The notes beneath the pieces were generated by a model. The model was not told where the DNA came from, did no database searches, and worked only from the letters and a program-made list of their open reading frames with translations. A stretch of DNA of 64,000 nt from Patiria pectinifera (Eukaryota; Echinodermata; Asteroidea; Valvatida; Asterinidae): positions 511,770 to 575,769 of the forward strand of contig CM057142.1 of assembly GCA_029964075.1 (NCBI GenBank), read 5' to 3'. The translations under genes and the position numbers were made by a program. The stretch's first letter is position 1, and every line of letters starts with the position of its first letter. Positions 37,101-49,300 of this stretch are shown here, piece by piece.

Positions 37101-40100
37101 GGACCCCCCAAAAAGTGGGTCAAAATGTTTGGATTCTAGATGCTCTGTGGTGCGATCTGAGGCAATTTCTGACCACTTTAACCAATGTTTTTTTGAGGAA
37201 AAGATGGTGGTGTACTCATTGCCTGCCTTTATTGCGATGTCACAAAAAAAAATTGGTCTCGTTTTTTGGGGGGGGGGGGGCCATGGCCCCCTTTTGCCCC
37301 CCCCCCTGGATCCGCCCTTGATCACTGGGAGGGAAAACTTACAGATCACATACGAACAAAATAAAGTACTAATTGGAAGTTAGTTTGGTAATACCTCATG
37401 ACTCTCAATCACTATCGAAATGTGAAATTAATAGCAGTAGTAATATTAAAAACAGAAGTAGTATTAAAAAGGCAATTCCAGCGTTATGAAAGGAAATGTA
37501 ATGTCTGGGACAGTGATTCAGAGAAATGATCCAAAACTTCTACTCTGTCATCTCCTTGACCATTACTAGTTAATAGATGTTTAAGACTTGAAAAATACAT
37601 TTGCAGGTTTATTCACTGAGCTCTTAAAAGCTTGGTCACGGACATTTATTAATGCTGGAATTGCCCACAAGCATTTTTTATTCAAAAAGGTTGACGAGAA
37701 GCATTTTGGGTTGGTCAAAATTAATACATTTTCCCTGAATGCACGTCAACTTTTATTTCATAGTTTGGACTTTTAAGCATGCATAAAGAAAGGAAAGCTT
37801 GCAGATCACGTAGGGAAAAATTAAGTACTAAATATGAAGTTGATTTTGGTAACAAAATTTAATGTAATATATAAAACACTTTTGACACTGAAAGATTGCC
37901 GAGAAGCATATTGGGTAAAAGACAACGGACAACATGACTGTTTTTTTTTCTTTCTTAAATGCAACTCAACTTTCCTTTCGTATTTTGGACTCGAGATCAA
38001 CCTATAACACTATGCACAAAACGGAAAGCCCTGCAAATCGAAACATTACCTCTTATTTGGGACAGAGATTTTTAGCTAGAGTGTCAGATTTTACAACTAG
38101 ATGATTACAGCAATTGTCTTGATCTTACCTTCCCTGTCAGGGTTGAGTGGTAGCTTCAAGAGATTATTGATGATGGTGGTCAGGCAGGTGAAGCAGCTAC
38201 CGCTGTCCGTATTCCAGTTCATCACATTCAATAAGTTAACAGCCTCAACGAGAAAAAGAAAGCAAAAAATAATAATACATAAAATACTAATAATAGTAAT
38301 TACATCAAATTAGGTTTTGCCCTTCACCGACGTTTTTAAACACTGTATACTCAGTGTGTTACCTCCCGAGTGAAAGTTGGAACAAATCACTCGGGTGGGA
38401 ATCGAACCCACGACCTCCTGCTTTCTAGTGCAGATGTCTTACCACTCGACCACCGTGCTAACGTCGGTGAAGGGCAAAACCTAATTTGATTTATATCACC
38501 CCGACGCAAAACTCCATCTTATAATAGTTTATGCGGTACCCGCTGCTATGTACATCAGATTCGAACCGGCCAACCGATCCCGTTAGCTCGGTGGTCGAGT
38601 GTTAGAAAGTTTTGTGATAATAATTTGGTAAATTAGTTTTGGGATAAATTCAAATGATCCTATTCGCCTTTAACCCATTGCCGCCGAGTTTTTACGCCTC
38701 ACTGCACAGTAGCCTCTGCACAGTTGCGGCAATAGCGGCCAGCGAGAAGGGGTTAAGGATGAAGTACCAAGTCAACAGACCGTAAGGAAGTTCTCTTTTC
38801 TATATTTACCTCGTTGATTTGTTGATGGTTCAGGTACTGCTGGATGAGTTCCTGTGGCCCCAACTGGCCTCTACTAAGCACTCCCAGGTGTAGCTGCAAG
38901 ATTGATATGGGGCCACTGAAATACAAAGGAAGAGCAGAACTATTCATGATGGACCAAAAGTGCATGACCTGTCACCACGAAATGAGCATAAAGTCGGAAA
39001 TTTACCATTTTGCAGTACAGACGGGTAAAGTCAAAATCTGACTGGGTGGTCACTTTCTTGCTTTCAGGTCAACCTCCATCTGTTAGTCCTGTACTACCTT
39101 TTCTCATTGATTTTGTTCCATCAGAAATCTTTAAAACCTCCATTCATCCTGGTTTATCAGTTGACTCTTCATTCACTTGAATACAACAGCAGGATTTTTA
39201 AATGCAATTTTTCAAAAATGACTTTTACAATCTAAGATTAGTTGGTGGTCTATATTTCCATTCCTGAGCTCAGTACCCCTTAATGTTATATACATTACAA
39301 TTATAATAATAATAATAATAACAACGGGTTCTAATATAGCACCTTGAACTAAGATCAAAGCGCTTTACATAATTATTACCCTGCTCATTGGGCCATTTAA
39401 ACATTCCAAATACAATCTCAGCTACCTGCGGAGTATACAGCTCGATGCTGCCCTTTCGGAGCAAGGCAGCCACAATCAATCACAATAACCATCTCTGCCC
39501 TCACAGGTACCCATTTACTCCTGGGTGGAGAGAAGCAATGAGTGACAAAGTGCCTTGCCCAAGGACACACCCCCCATAACCCCAGGCGGGAAATGAACCC
39601 ATAACCTGCAGAATTACCCGCAGACCATGAATTCAATGCTCCAGACCACGAGGCCACAGCACTCCAATTCCGCAAAAAGTATATCAAAGTAGCATGTTAA
39701 CAACTTTCAGTTTGATACTTAACGGGAATGTACAACATTTGCTTTTGCTGCAATTTCCAGAAATAAATGGATTTGGAGGATCAGTATGTTATAGCAAATA
39801 TTATTAAAATCACTTGTTTCACATTTTGGGCTTGTAGATGTTGGAAAAACCAAGAAAACCAATCATGTCATTGTAGTCTGGTTCCCTGACCCCACTTAAG
39901 ATGAAACGGAGCAATTTATAGACTTTGGGGATTTTAAGGTCAGAGAATCAGTCTAGCAGGCTTGTACCCCTTCACAGGTGTGTAATCAATTGCAAAGAAA
40001 ATGCAGAATAACTAAATATGAAAAATTAGGAGCAGTTTTTGAAAAAAGCCAATTTTCTCCAACGCTGGTCGGCCAACCAGCGTTGGAAAAATACCATTTT

Positions 40101-43100
40101 TCTTGAAACTGTTGGCACACCAGGAGCCACGATTTTACAGGATGCTTTAGACTGTCATTCCCTAACAATCCAATAACTTATTTCATGATAATTTGATCAG
40201 TTCGTTTTATGATGTTTGGAAATGTTGTATCTTCCCTATAACATTCTGGGAAAACAGGGAATGCTCCATTCATGATTTAATCATAAACTCCAATTTGCTC
40301 TTCATCCTTTCAACTTCGGAAAATCCCCACATGCCTACTTCCTTTAATTGTTACTCACCCATTAAAAATCATCAAAAGAGAATCTTGGGCATCGGCAATG
40401 CAGTCAGATAAACTGGTGGAATGGCTCCACACGAGGGTTCCAATTGTGACCGGGGATCTGTTTAGGGGGAAAAAAACGACGTTTCCAACGAGATGATCAC
40501 AAATACAGCCAATGTATTCTTTTGGCGCAAATTCTAATGCCAATTTCTGACATAATGGACACAAGTATTTGGGCTACACATTTCCAAAAGTACGAGTACG
40601 AGCTGGATTTATAGGCTCCGTGCACAAGTACCCCCTCACAGGCAAGAAAGGGAGAGTTGGGGGAGACCATCGGGTGAGACATTCAGCCGCAACGTCCGAC
40701 GCTCACGCGAAGACATTATGGCGTTGTGCGCATTCAGAATAGTATCAGTTGTGCAACTCCGCACTATATGCGCGGAAACTAGTACGCGCACGTGGTGTAT
40801 CCCACCCACGAGGTTCTCAAAAGTGGTTGGCGCACTGAGATCATTTAGTCTTGGTTTAATCGGAAGATAGGTGTAGACACAAATCATTCCTACCTGAAAC
40901 ACTTTGTGAGTTGTAACGTCGGTAAGCTGCGAGATGTCTCCCCGACGGTGAGTAGACTGAGAGGGTTCAGAGCCATGTCAAAACACTGCAATGATACAAG
41001 TGGGAATAATATTACGTGTTGGGATCTGGGCACAGGGTCATGGAAGTGCTTACTAAAAATACTGTTTAGCAAATTTATGTTCTAAGCAAAATCCAGCTGA
41101 CAGCCAGTGTTGAACAGTAAGTCTGAGTATCACCCGTTGTCTAACGGAACCCTCTCCGTAACCAATATCGAATATATGTGAGCAATGCACATTTTATGCC
41201 AATCTGAGTCGATTTTAGAAATTGTGACGTCGTTTCGAAATGTGGACTAAGCTGTTGATTGGTCAATTTGCCTGCCACGGGTTACACGAGACCCGATAGA
41301 AGGCACCCAGTGAATGGTCAGAATCTCAAGGTTTAAGACGCAGTCTTGTTTTCGAATAATTATTCGCTGAATCTGCTCACATATCATCAACCCTTGCTGT
41401 GCTAGGGGGTATTCCACAGACTATCAAACAGTGTGCATCACAAGACATGTTGGGTGTCAACCTGTTTCAGCTAAGTTAACATTTTCTGTGCTTCGCAACT
41501 TTGTAGGCATTTTACGGTTATGGACTACGTGCACAATTACCCCCTCTATCAGTCACAAAGAGAGAGTTGGGAGAGAACACTGGGAGGGACTCCAACGCAT
41601 TGTTGTTGTACGCCTGGTGTTCATGTTAATTACTTTTACGGTTCTGTTTGACTAAATGAAATTTAAGATCTTTGGTTGTCCTCAGTCAGGGTACATGTGT
41701 CACTCTATTTCAGTTTAAAGGCTTATAGGATCATTTGCCCTTCATGCATTTGGTTCGTTTCTGATAATAACACAACTCAAAATCCAAAGAAGAATGTTCA
41801 AAAACCTAACCCGTTGAAGTTTCAGCTCAGTGGATATTACCACTTTTCGAGGAAACACTGAAAAAATGTGCACAATGATTTTTTGTTGATAGCAAAGTCA
41901 ATCAGTTAACTGATCATTGGAAATCACCTCCATTTCTTGATTTCTTCTAAATGACAGCAAGCCAGACAGAATTTCACGGGGTGTTTAGTACCAGTACGAT
42001 CTTTAATCCATGTAAGCTTTTTGATAATAATTTGGTAGGTTACTTTTCGAGATAAATGCAACTGATACTATATGCCTTTAAAATAAAAAGAAAGGCTGCA
42101 TCAAAGATGTCAATGATTATAAACGGTGAGCCTACCTGAACTTCTCCTTTGTTGCCAGAGACAAGGACCAGACTACCTCCAGGGTGCCATGTGATCAGGG
42201 ATGGCACCTGACAAACAGAAAAAAGCAACAGCCATGAAGTTTGTTAATGGCTTGATCAGTCACAGACAGTCAAAACATTTCTTCCACTTCCCCTGCCGTG
42301 CATTTGTATACAGACTAGTATTAAAAAACAGTCAGATCACATTCATGTAAACACTGTGACTAGTCAAATTCCATCAACAGACAAAAGAGGGAACTGGTAT
42401 GTACAGCTGGCATATCAGTCACCTCCAGTCAAAGCATGGCTATATCAAATTAACAAGGGAATTATTAACTGCTAACAACAGTCACTTGATTGATTTTGAC
42501 TGCTGTGGTGGCATAGCTGAATTTGCCAGCAAGAGAGGGGTTTTAAAGGGCCCATGCAATGTAATTTTTTTAATGCAGTCCTTAAAAAAGCACCTTTGTG
42601 TCCCTTTTAACCTTATTTTCAATTTCGTTTTTGCCATTTTCAAGGGTATTTTGTTGCCTTTTTGGTTTTTATGCTAATTTCCATATTTATGAGCAAAAAT
42701 GTAATGCCATTTCAGGCAGAAACCTCTATGTTACAGCTATTTCAGCACCAAAAGTTGCCAAAATTTTAGATATTTTGCTCACGTGAAATTTCTTTTTTTT
42801 TGGTGATTCATTGTTGTGTCAGTACATGGCAGTAAGCCAATGAGCAAACGTTTCTCGCAACTATTTTCAATGAGCACATTTTTGGGTTCACAATTTGAAC
42901 AGAAAACCCCTAAACTGAACAGTGCCTTCCTGAAATGACATTTCAGCAACAGCACCCTCAGTTGTCTGAAAAAGCATGGAACATTTTTAATGTTCAATAA
43001 AATTAACCAAAAAGGGATGTCAAATAACTTTCATGCATTTAAGAGTAGAAATTTCGCACAAAATGTGTTCCTAGGAAAAATTTATTTTAAGGACCCTTTA

Positions 43101-43350
43101 AGTTTGTTTATTATTAAAGATGTAATTTCTTCAATAAACAAAGTACACTCAGTAGCACTGACAACTCCGTCGCCCCTGAATATTGTTTTTTCCATTCAAA
43201 ATAAAAGGGTGCATTATTTGTAAAAATAACAAATGGTGTAAACAATGCTGTTAAATTTATTACATTGCAGCCAAAAAAATATTTAAGAAATTGTCTTACC
43301 AAGTCAGACTGTACGAACTGAGTGACTCGTTTGCTCTCGTCATACAACAC
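31119..43350 (-). CDS. WDPCP: WDPCP exons 14-25 (last propeller blades, helical C-terminus)
   Basis: Exon map: 14 43350-43300; 15 42207-42136; 16 40985-40894; 17 40457-40359; 18 38915-38810; 19 38243-38129; 20 36926-36739; 21 35465-35366; 22 34266-34164; 23 33164-33018; 24 32139-32030; 25 31252-31119. Exon 20 (about residues 507-569) contains the most conserved block of the protein. Exons 22-24 encode a low-complexity Ser/Glu and Arg-rich linker that differs most from vertebrates. Exon 19 uses a GAG instead of a CAG/TAG acceptor, forced by the conserved INE-AVNLLNVMNW join. The stop is TGA at 31121-31119. Confidence 0.9.
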
Positions 43351-46300
43351 CTGAAAAAAATTACAGAAAATAATTGAATATTAATACTCATTCATAAATT
43401 AGTAAGACAGTTTTCCCATTCCCATTGGTCGAGAGCCCGTCACGTGGCCGGTCTTAAACGGTTGATAAAACACTGGCTGGCTGGTCTTAAACATTTTTTC
43501 AGTGTCACACGAAATTTGGACTCCTATGAAATCTGGTTCCTTTTACCCTGTTATTGGTTGAACGTTCACAATCCTCAGGTAGGCATGCGCAATACTACCA
43601 ATGAGTCAGTATTTCATAGTCATAAATTCACACTACACCGGAACAGCTGCATTCTGCGTCACATCGCCATATAAGGAGTTGTTTACGATTACTCGCGAGA
43701 GGCATACAATAACATAGCTAGAGCGATGTTTAAAAAAAACATGAAGTAAACTTGTTGAACAAAATCGTTGGAAATTTATAATTTTTGATTTGTTTGGACT
43801 GCTTAACCGGCTCATGTCATTATCAGCATGCAGACTCTCCAAATTGGTCTTAAAAAACAGTGTTTGAAACGGCCAAGCACACATTTATTCCCCTATTAAT
43901 GGCAGATCTTTCAGAAAACTGAAACAGCTGTCTTGGAACCATAGTTTCCTCGTCCGTAAACTTAAGATGGAAGCACTCACCAACTTGCCGTCTGAACAGC
44001 CCAGGATTAACTTGTCTTCAGAGTGGTTTCGGCCGTGCGCAACAACTTTGGCTGAATGAAGAAAGTAGCAGACAAAATGTTAGGGGAGTTTTATACTAAA
44101 TTTGATATGAGTAATCAAAACAAAATGTGACTTCATCTATGGAAAGAATGGGTTGTTTGTTTTGCTCACTGACTGCATTCAACTGTTGTCCAAATGTCCT
44201 AACGGGCCATTGACCCTTAATGCTAAATTGGTCTGGAACAAATTTCAGACCTTTGGAACAACAGTAGTGGTACCTAATTACCATGTATTCGGACATCAAA
44301 GAAAAAGCTGACTGGCCGGGACGAATGATTACAAACAGTGGCGCACCCAGGATTTGGTTGGGCGGGGGGCTCAAAAAAAAATTCAAAAACATTTTCCCAA
44401 AATTTTTGGCCGCAGAAAAAAAAATTGGTTTTTTTTTTAGGGGCGGCCTATTTTGACGTTGGTGGCGCCACTTACACCCCTATTATACTACTCGAAAACA
44501 GGCCACATTCATATCACCGAGGCCAAATCGTGGGACTAAAAAAAAAACAAGTAAAAAAATAAAAATTGACAACCTCTTGGGGGGCCCCTCAAGCCCCCCG
44601 AGCTCCCCCCTTGGTTACAAACAACAGCTGATCAGTACAAAATGTAACAGATATATACAGGCATGAAACATCTACCTTTACTACGATGTTTTTTTGTTCA
44701 AACCACACAGAAAATCTGGACTTCGGATTGTTTCTTTTTCTGGAGAATAACACGACACGGTCCTCCTAAAATTGGCTTTTAATAGGGTGACACTGGTCTA
44801 TTATTCAAATTCGTAAGGATTTTCACTAGTACTTTAATTACAGTCTAATAAAAAAAAAGTTTGCTTACCTTTGAGTGGTATTGTAGTAACAGTAGCTCTT
44901 TGAATCTACAAGGGGGAATGTTCAGGAATTGTCCAAAAAGACTTGGTTTAACGTTAATTTATAGAAATTTTGTTATTCAATATTTTTAGACGGCAGTGTT
45001 CAAATATTTGGTTGGTTTTCGGATTTGATTCCAGATTCATATATTGATTTTTAGGAAAAATTAAAATTTGAAATTGTCACAATCACTTTCTTGCCAAGAA
45101 AAGTATATTTACCTTAATGATTTTTTTTCCGGGAAATTATAAAAAACCGTGTACATACTTCAAAAAGCTCTTGGAATGCATTCATAGTAAAACACTGGTA
45201 GACCAATTAGAGAAAACCCAAAACACAAGACAAACATACCCTTGTTTTTGAGCACTCATAAATGCAAGTATCGACGTTGTAATCTCCGGACGTGGAGGAT
45301 GAAACCCCTTCCAAAGTATAGATGTGTCTTGGTTGACTATGACTGGAAACAGACAATGAATCAGTATTAGATTTTGCCCTTCACCAATGTATAAACACTG
45401 TATTCTCAGTGTGTTACCTCCCGAGTGATAAATCACTGGGGTGGGACTCGAACCCATGACCTCCTGCTTTCTAGTGCAGACGTCTTACCACTCAACCACC
45501 GAGCTTACGAGATCGGTTGGCTGGTTCGAATCGGATGTACTTAAGCAGGAGGTCGTGGGTTCAAGTCCCACCCGAGTGATTTTTTCCAACTTTTATTCGG
45601 GAGTAACACACTGAGTAAACAGTGTTTATACATCGGTGAAGGGCAAAACCTAATATTGATTTTACATCAACCCGACGCAAAAATTCCATCTCATGAATAG
45701 TTTAACATACAATGACCAAAGGCAAAGGACAAATTTGCAGATAAAAGTAAAAAGAGATTTGATTTTTATATATTTTGGGAACTAAAAGTAAACTTCACTG
45801 GGGTTGTGTGTGATTTGCACCAGATAAACCATGTTGGTATCCAATGTTTTTAGACTGTGAAAATTGATTAGCGGTTCAAGCAACATATTTTAGTTGTTTA
45901 TTTACGACTACCTGATAAATCTATGGTACATCGCCTCACATACCCCAGGAACATCACCTCGAATGTCCTCAAAGACTTTTGAATATTTTTGTCCCCACTG
46001 GTCTAGAGTAGACCCTACGCACAGGTTAGGTCAACGCAGATGTACATGTCAACGACCAAAGGTTTGACTTCTCAAGTAAATGTGTAGGGGTGTCAAAACA
46101 AATATTTAAAAAAAAAAGTCTGTCTGCAAAAACAATCCTTTCATTCCCTCTCAAAGACCCAAAGCAGTCATAAAAATACCATGGTATGATACCACAAATA
46201 TTTTATTTAGTGATATAGGCCATATGTTTTGTACACAAAAGGCACCCCGGCTTCCAGTTGAGTGCCATTGACACCCCCCCCCTCCTTCTTGCATAGCTGC

Positions 46301-49300
46301 CAACACTTCAAAATCCCAATTAGTAGGCCTAATCAACCTGCGCGGTCATTTTCAACTTCTCGTTTTATCAAAAGCTTTACCAACATCGAGTACAGGAACA
46401 TGGTTTACATGTACACAAACAGGTGCATACCCTTCTTGTTGTGAATAATAATGTACTGTAGGCCAAAAGATAATGTAAAAAAAAAAAAAAATTTGAAAAA
46501 AAAAATTTTTTATTTTTTTTAAAATTAATTTTGTTTTAATGTCTGTATTTGTTTGTTGAAGTCAAATAAATAATAGCATCAATAACATGTGCGCATATTT
46601 TTTTGGAGATGCATGCTATCGTCGATGTTGAGTTTCGAGTTCGTATCATGTTTTTACACACAATGATCTATGGCCACCGTATGCAATAGAAATATCCCGC
46701 CAACATACCTTGCAAACGCATGCTGATTTATCTTTTCTGTCCGTTGTGACAAACTCAAACTCTATTACCAATTATTCCAACCATACTCTTATTAAATTCC
46801 ATGATTAAAATCTCGCACTGATGGGTCTCATCCCGGCAATAAGCGACTAAATGTGCTCACGATCGTCACTGAAAAGTACTCACATACAGTACACACAACC
46901 ACACATCCACGAGATGCACACAAATGACACACCATTGAAAAATATTTTTAGTCTGGTCCTCAAGTACTCCACTGCGCACACTGTATTGATGTCTATCAGG
47001 TGCTTGACTGCATTCTTATTAGACTTGTCACCAGTCCATCCATTATCGCGACATTTCGCCAGAAGTTTTCGGTCAAAAACGATACTTTACATTTTTTTTT
47101 TCGTTAGGTAGAAAATGGGAAATTCGTAATGTTTTAGTGGCAAATCGTATTTTCGTAATTTAACAAACAATTCGTAATAATTACGAAAAAAATCGTACTA
47201 GTTGGCAGCTATGTTCTTGGGTTTACAAAACATTTTGGACTAATTGACAGCAGACAGTTTGTATGTTGCATACATGTGGTATATACGGGGAGTCAGGTTG
47301 GCGTAGCGGTACTTTCCTCGCCTTCCACCGATGTGACCCGGGTTCGAATCCCGCCTGGGCCAATATGTGGATTGGGTTTTCAGTCCCTGCCTTATTCCAT
47401 AGGTTTTCCCCAGAATATTCTTCTGGGCTTTTCCTCCCACCTCTAAACTTGTAATTTCTTCTCATTGTCTTCTCTCCACAGGTTTCTTCAGGCTTGCGAG
47501 CTACAGTGCCTAGGGCATTTTTGAGGAATCCTTGGTTTCATTACCAGAAATGATTAATAATAGCAATAATACTGGATGTTTTATACCTGAAGGTGACATC
47601 CAGAGGTTCATACTCAGTGCTGACAAAACACAACTCTTCCAGTTTGGATCTGCAACAGGGAAAAAAAACTATTTGGAAATTGATTCATTCGGAACACTTT
47701 AAAGACAAAATCTGGACTTTTCCATTCACGAGGCGAAGCCGAGTGAACTGGAAAAGTCCAGATTTTACAGAGCGATAATATTCCTCCCATTTCACAATTT
47801 AAAGCCACTCAATATTTGTTTTATATAACTGATGACATATAGATCCTTGTCATTTGATATATTTGAACTTTTATTTCAACATAGAATTGGTGGAAAATGT
47901 ATTTCTCTCTTCCAAACCACCCCTTCACGAAAATGTTTCAATCCAACTCAGTAGCGCTCGCTCTTTGAAACAATACGCGCTACGCGCAACGCCGAATGCG
48001 CACACCAGCATGCATTTGCACACAAATACCGCGTCATGGAACAAGAATGATCCTAACTGTTCAATAGTATTTCCCATTCCCCATGGGCGGATAGTACTTT
48101 TTGAGCCCCGGCGTGAATGGGAGCAATAACGAATGTCCTGTGATGTGAGTTCCACCAATCAAATGACAAGGATCTGTATGTCGGTTATATAAACACAGCT
48201 ATATGTGCCTCACCCATTGACTGCATACAGGAAGACATTAGCCCTCTCTTTGTCACTAGTCATAGGAGTCCAGGGCCAGGCTGAGGAATCATCCCTGCCA
48301 GTACAGCACCAGACTAACACCTGTGGGCACATATAAGTAACAAATCAGGTTTCAAGTACATTTCATACTACTGAAACACATAAGATACAAGTATTGTTGA
48401 TGTCCCCTAATGTGGTGTGGCCCCTGAGAGATAGTGCGCTTATAAATACTGTATTATAATTATTATTATTATTACTTACATTTTTTGCCTATAGCGCCTT
48501 GCTGGAGCAAAAGATTTACCTGAAATTTCACATCAGGCTCCAAGTCCAAACATTCCCGTTCATGAACAAATTTAGCAGAGAAATTTATTTTGAAAGAAAA
48601 TTATTTATCCCAAGTGCACAGTGAACCCTTTAAAATGCGCCCAAAGTAAGACAATAATTTTCGGCCAAACTTCTAGTTGGGTGCATGAGTAGAAATAATA
48701 GTGGTTTATCAAAATTGTTCAGCTTTAAAGAAATTCTTAAATGTTAACTGCGCCACGGAGTGCGCCACGTTAAAAAACATAACTATAAAGATTAAGGCCA
48801 AATACACTATTGTCTTCCCTACCCGTATTCAAATCAACACCGGGGTCAATTTCACGAGACTCATCGTAGCTTATGATGCATTGTAAAGTTACGACGTGTC
48901 CTAGCCTTGCGATGAATCTTAGCTGCGATGCATCCTACGAACCATTTCACCAAACTCATCGTAACCCACGACCTCCTGCCCTCTAGTGCAGACGTCTCAC
49001 CACTTGACCACCGAGCTAACGGGATCGGTTGGCTGGTTCGAATCTGATGTACATAGCAGGGGGTACCGCATAAACTATTATAAGATGGAATTTTGCATCG
49101 GGGTGATATAAATCAAATTAGGTTTTGCCCTTCACCGACGTTTAAACACTGTATACTCAGTGTGTTACCTCCCGAGTGAAAGTTGGAAACAATCACTCGG
49201 GTGGGACCCGAACCCACGACCTCCTGCCCTCTAGTGCAGACGTCAGTAACAGCAATGCATTGCAAAACTTTTTTTTTAGCATATTACGGTGACTATTTCA

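Noticed and set aside
37033-37383. Overlapping open frames of 80-116 codons on both strands
   Set aside because: They are Gly/Pro translations of the G/C-run interior of a hAT-like MITE.
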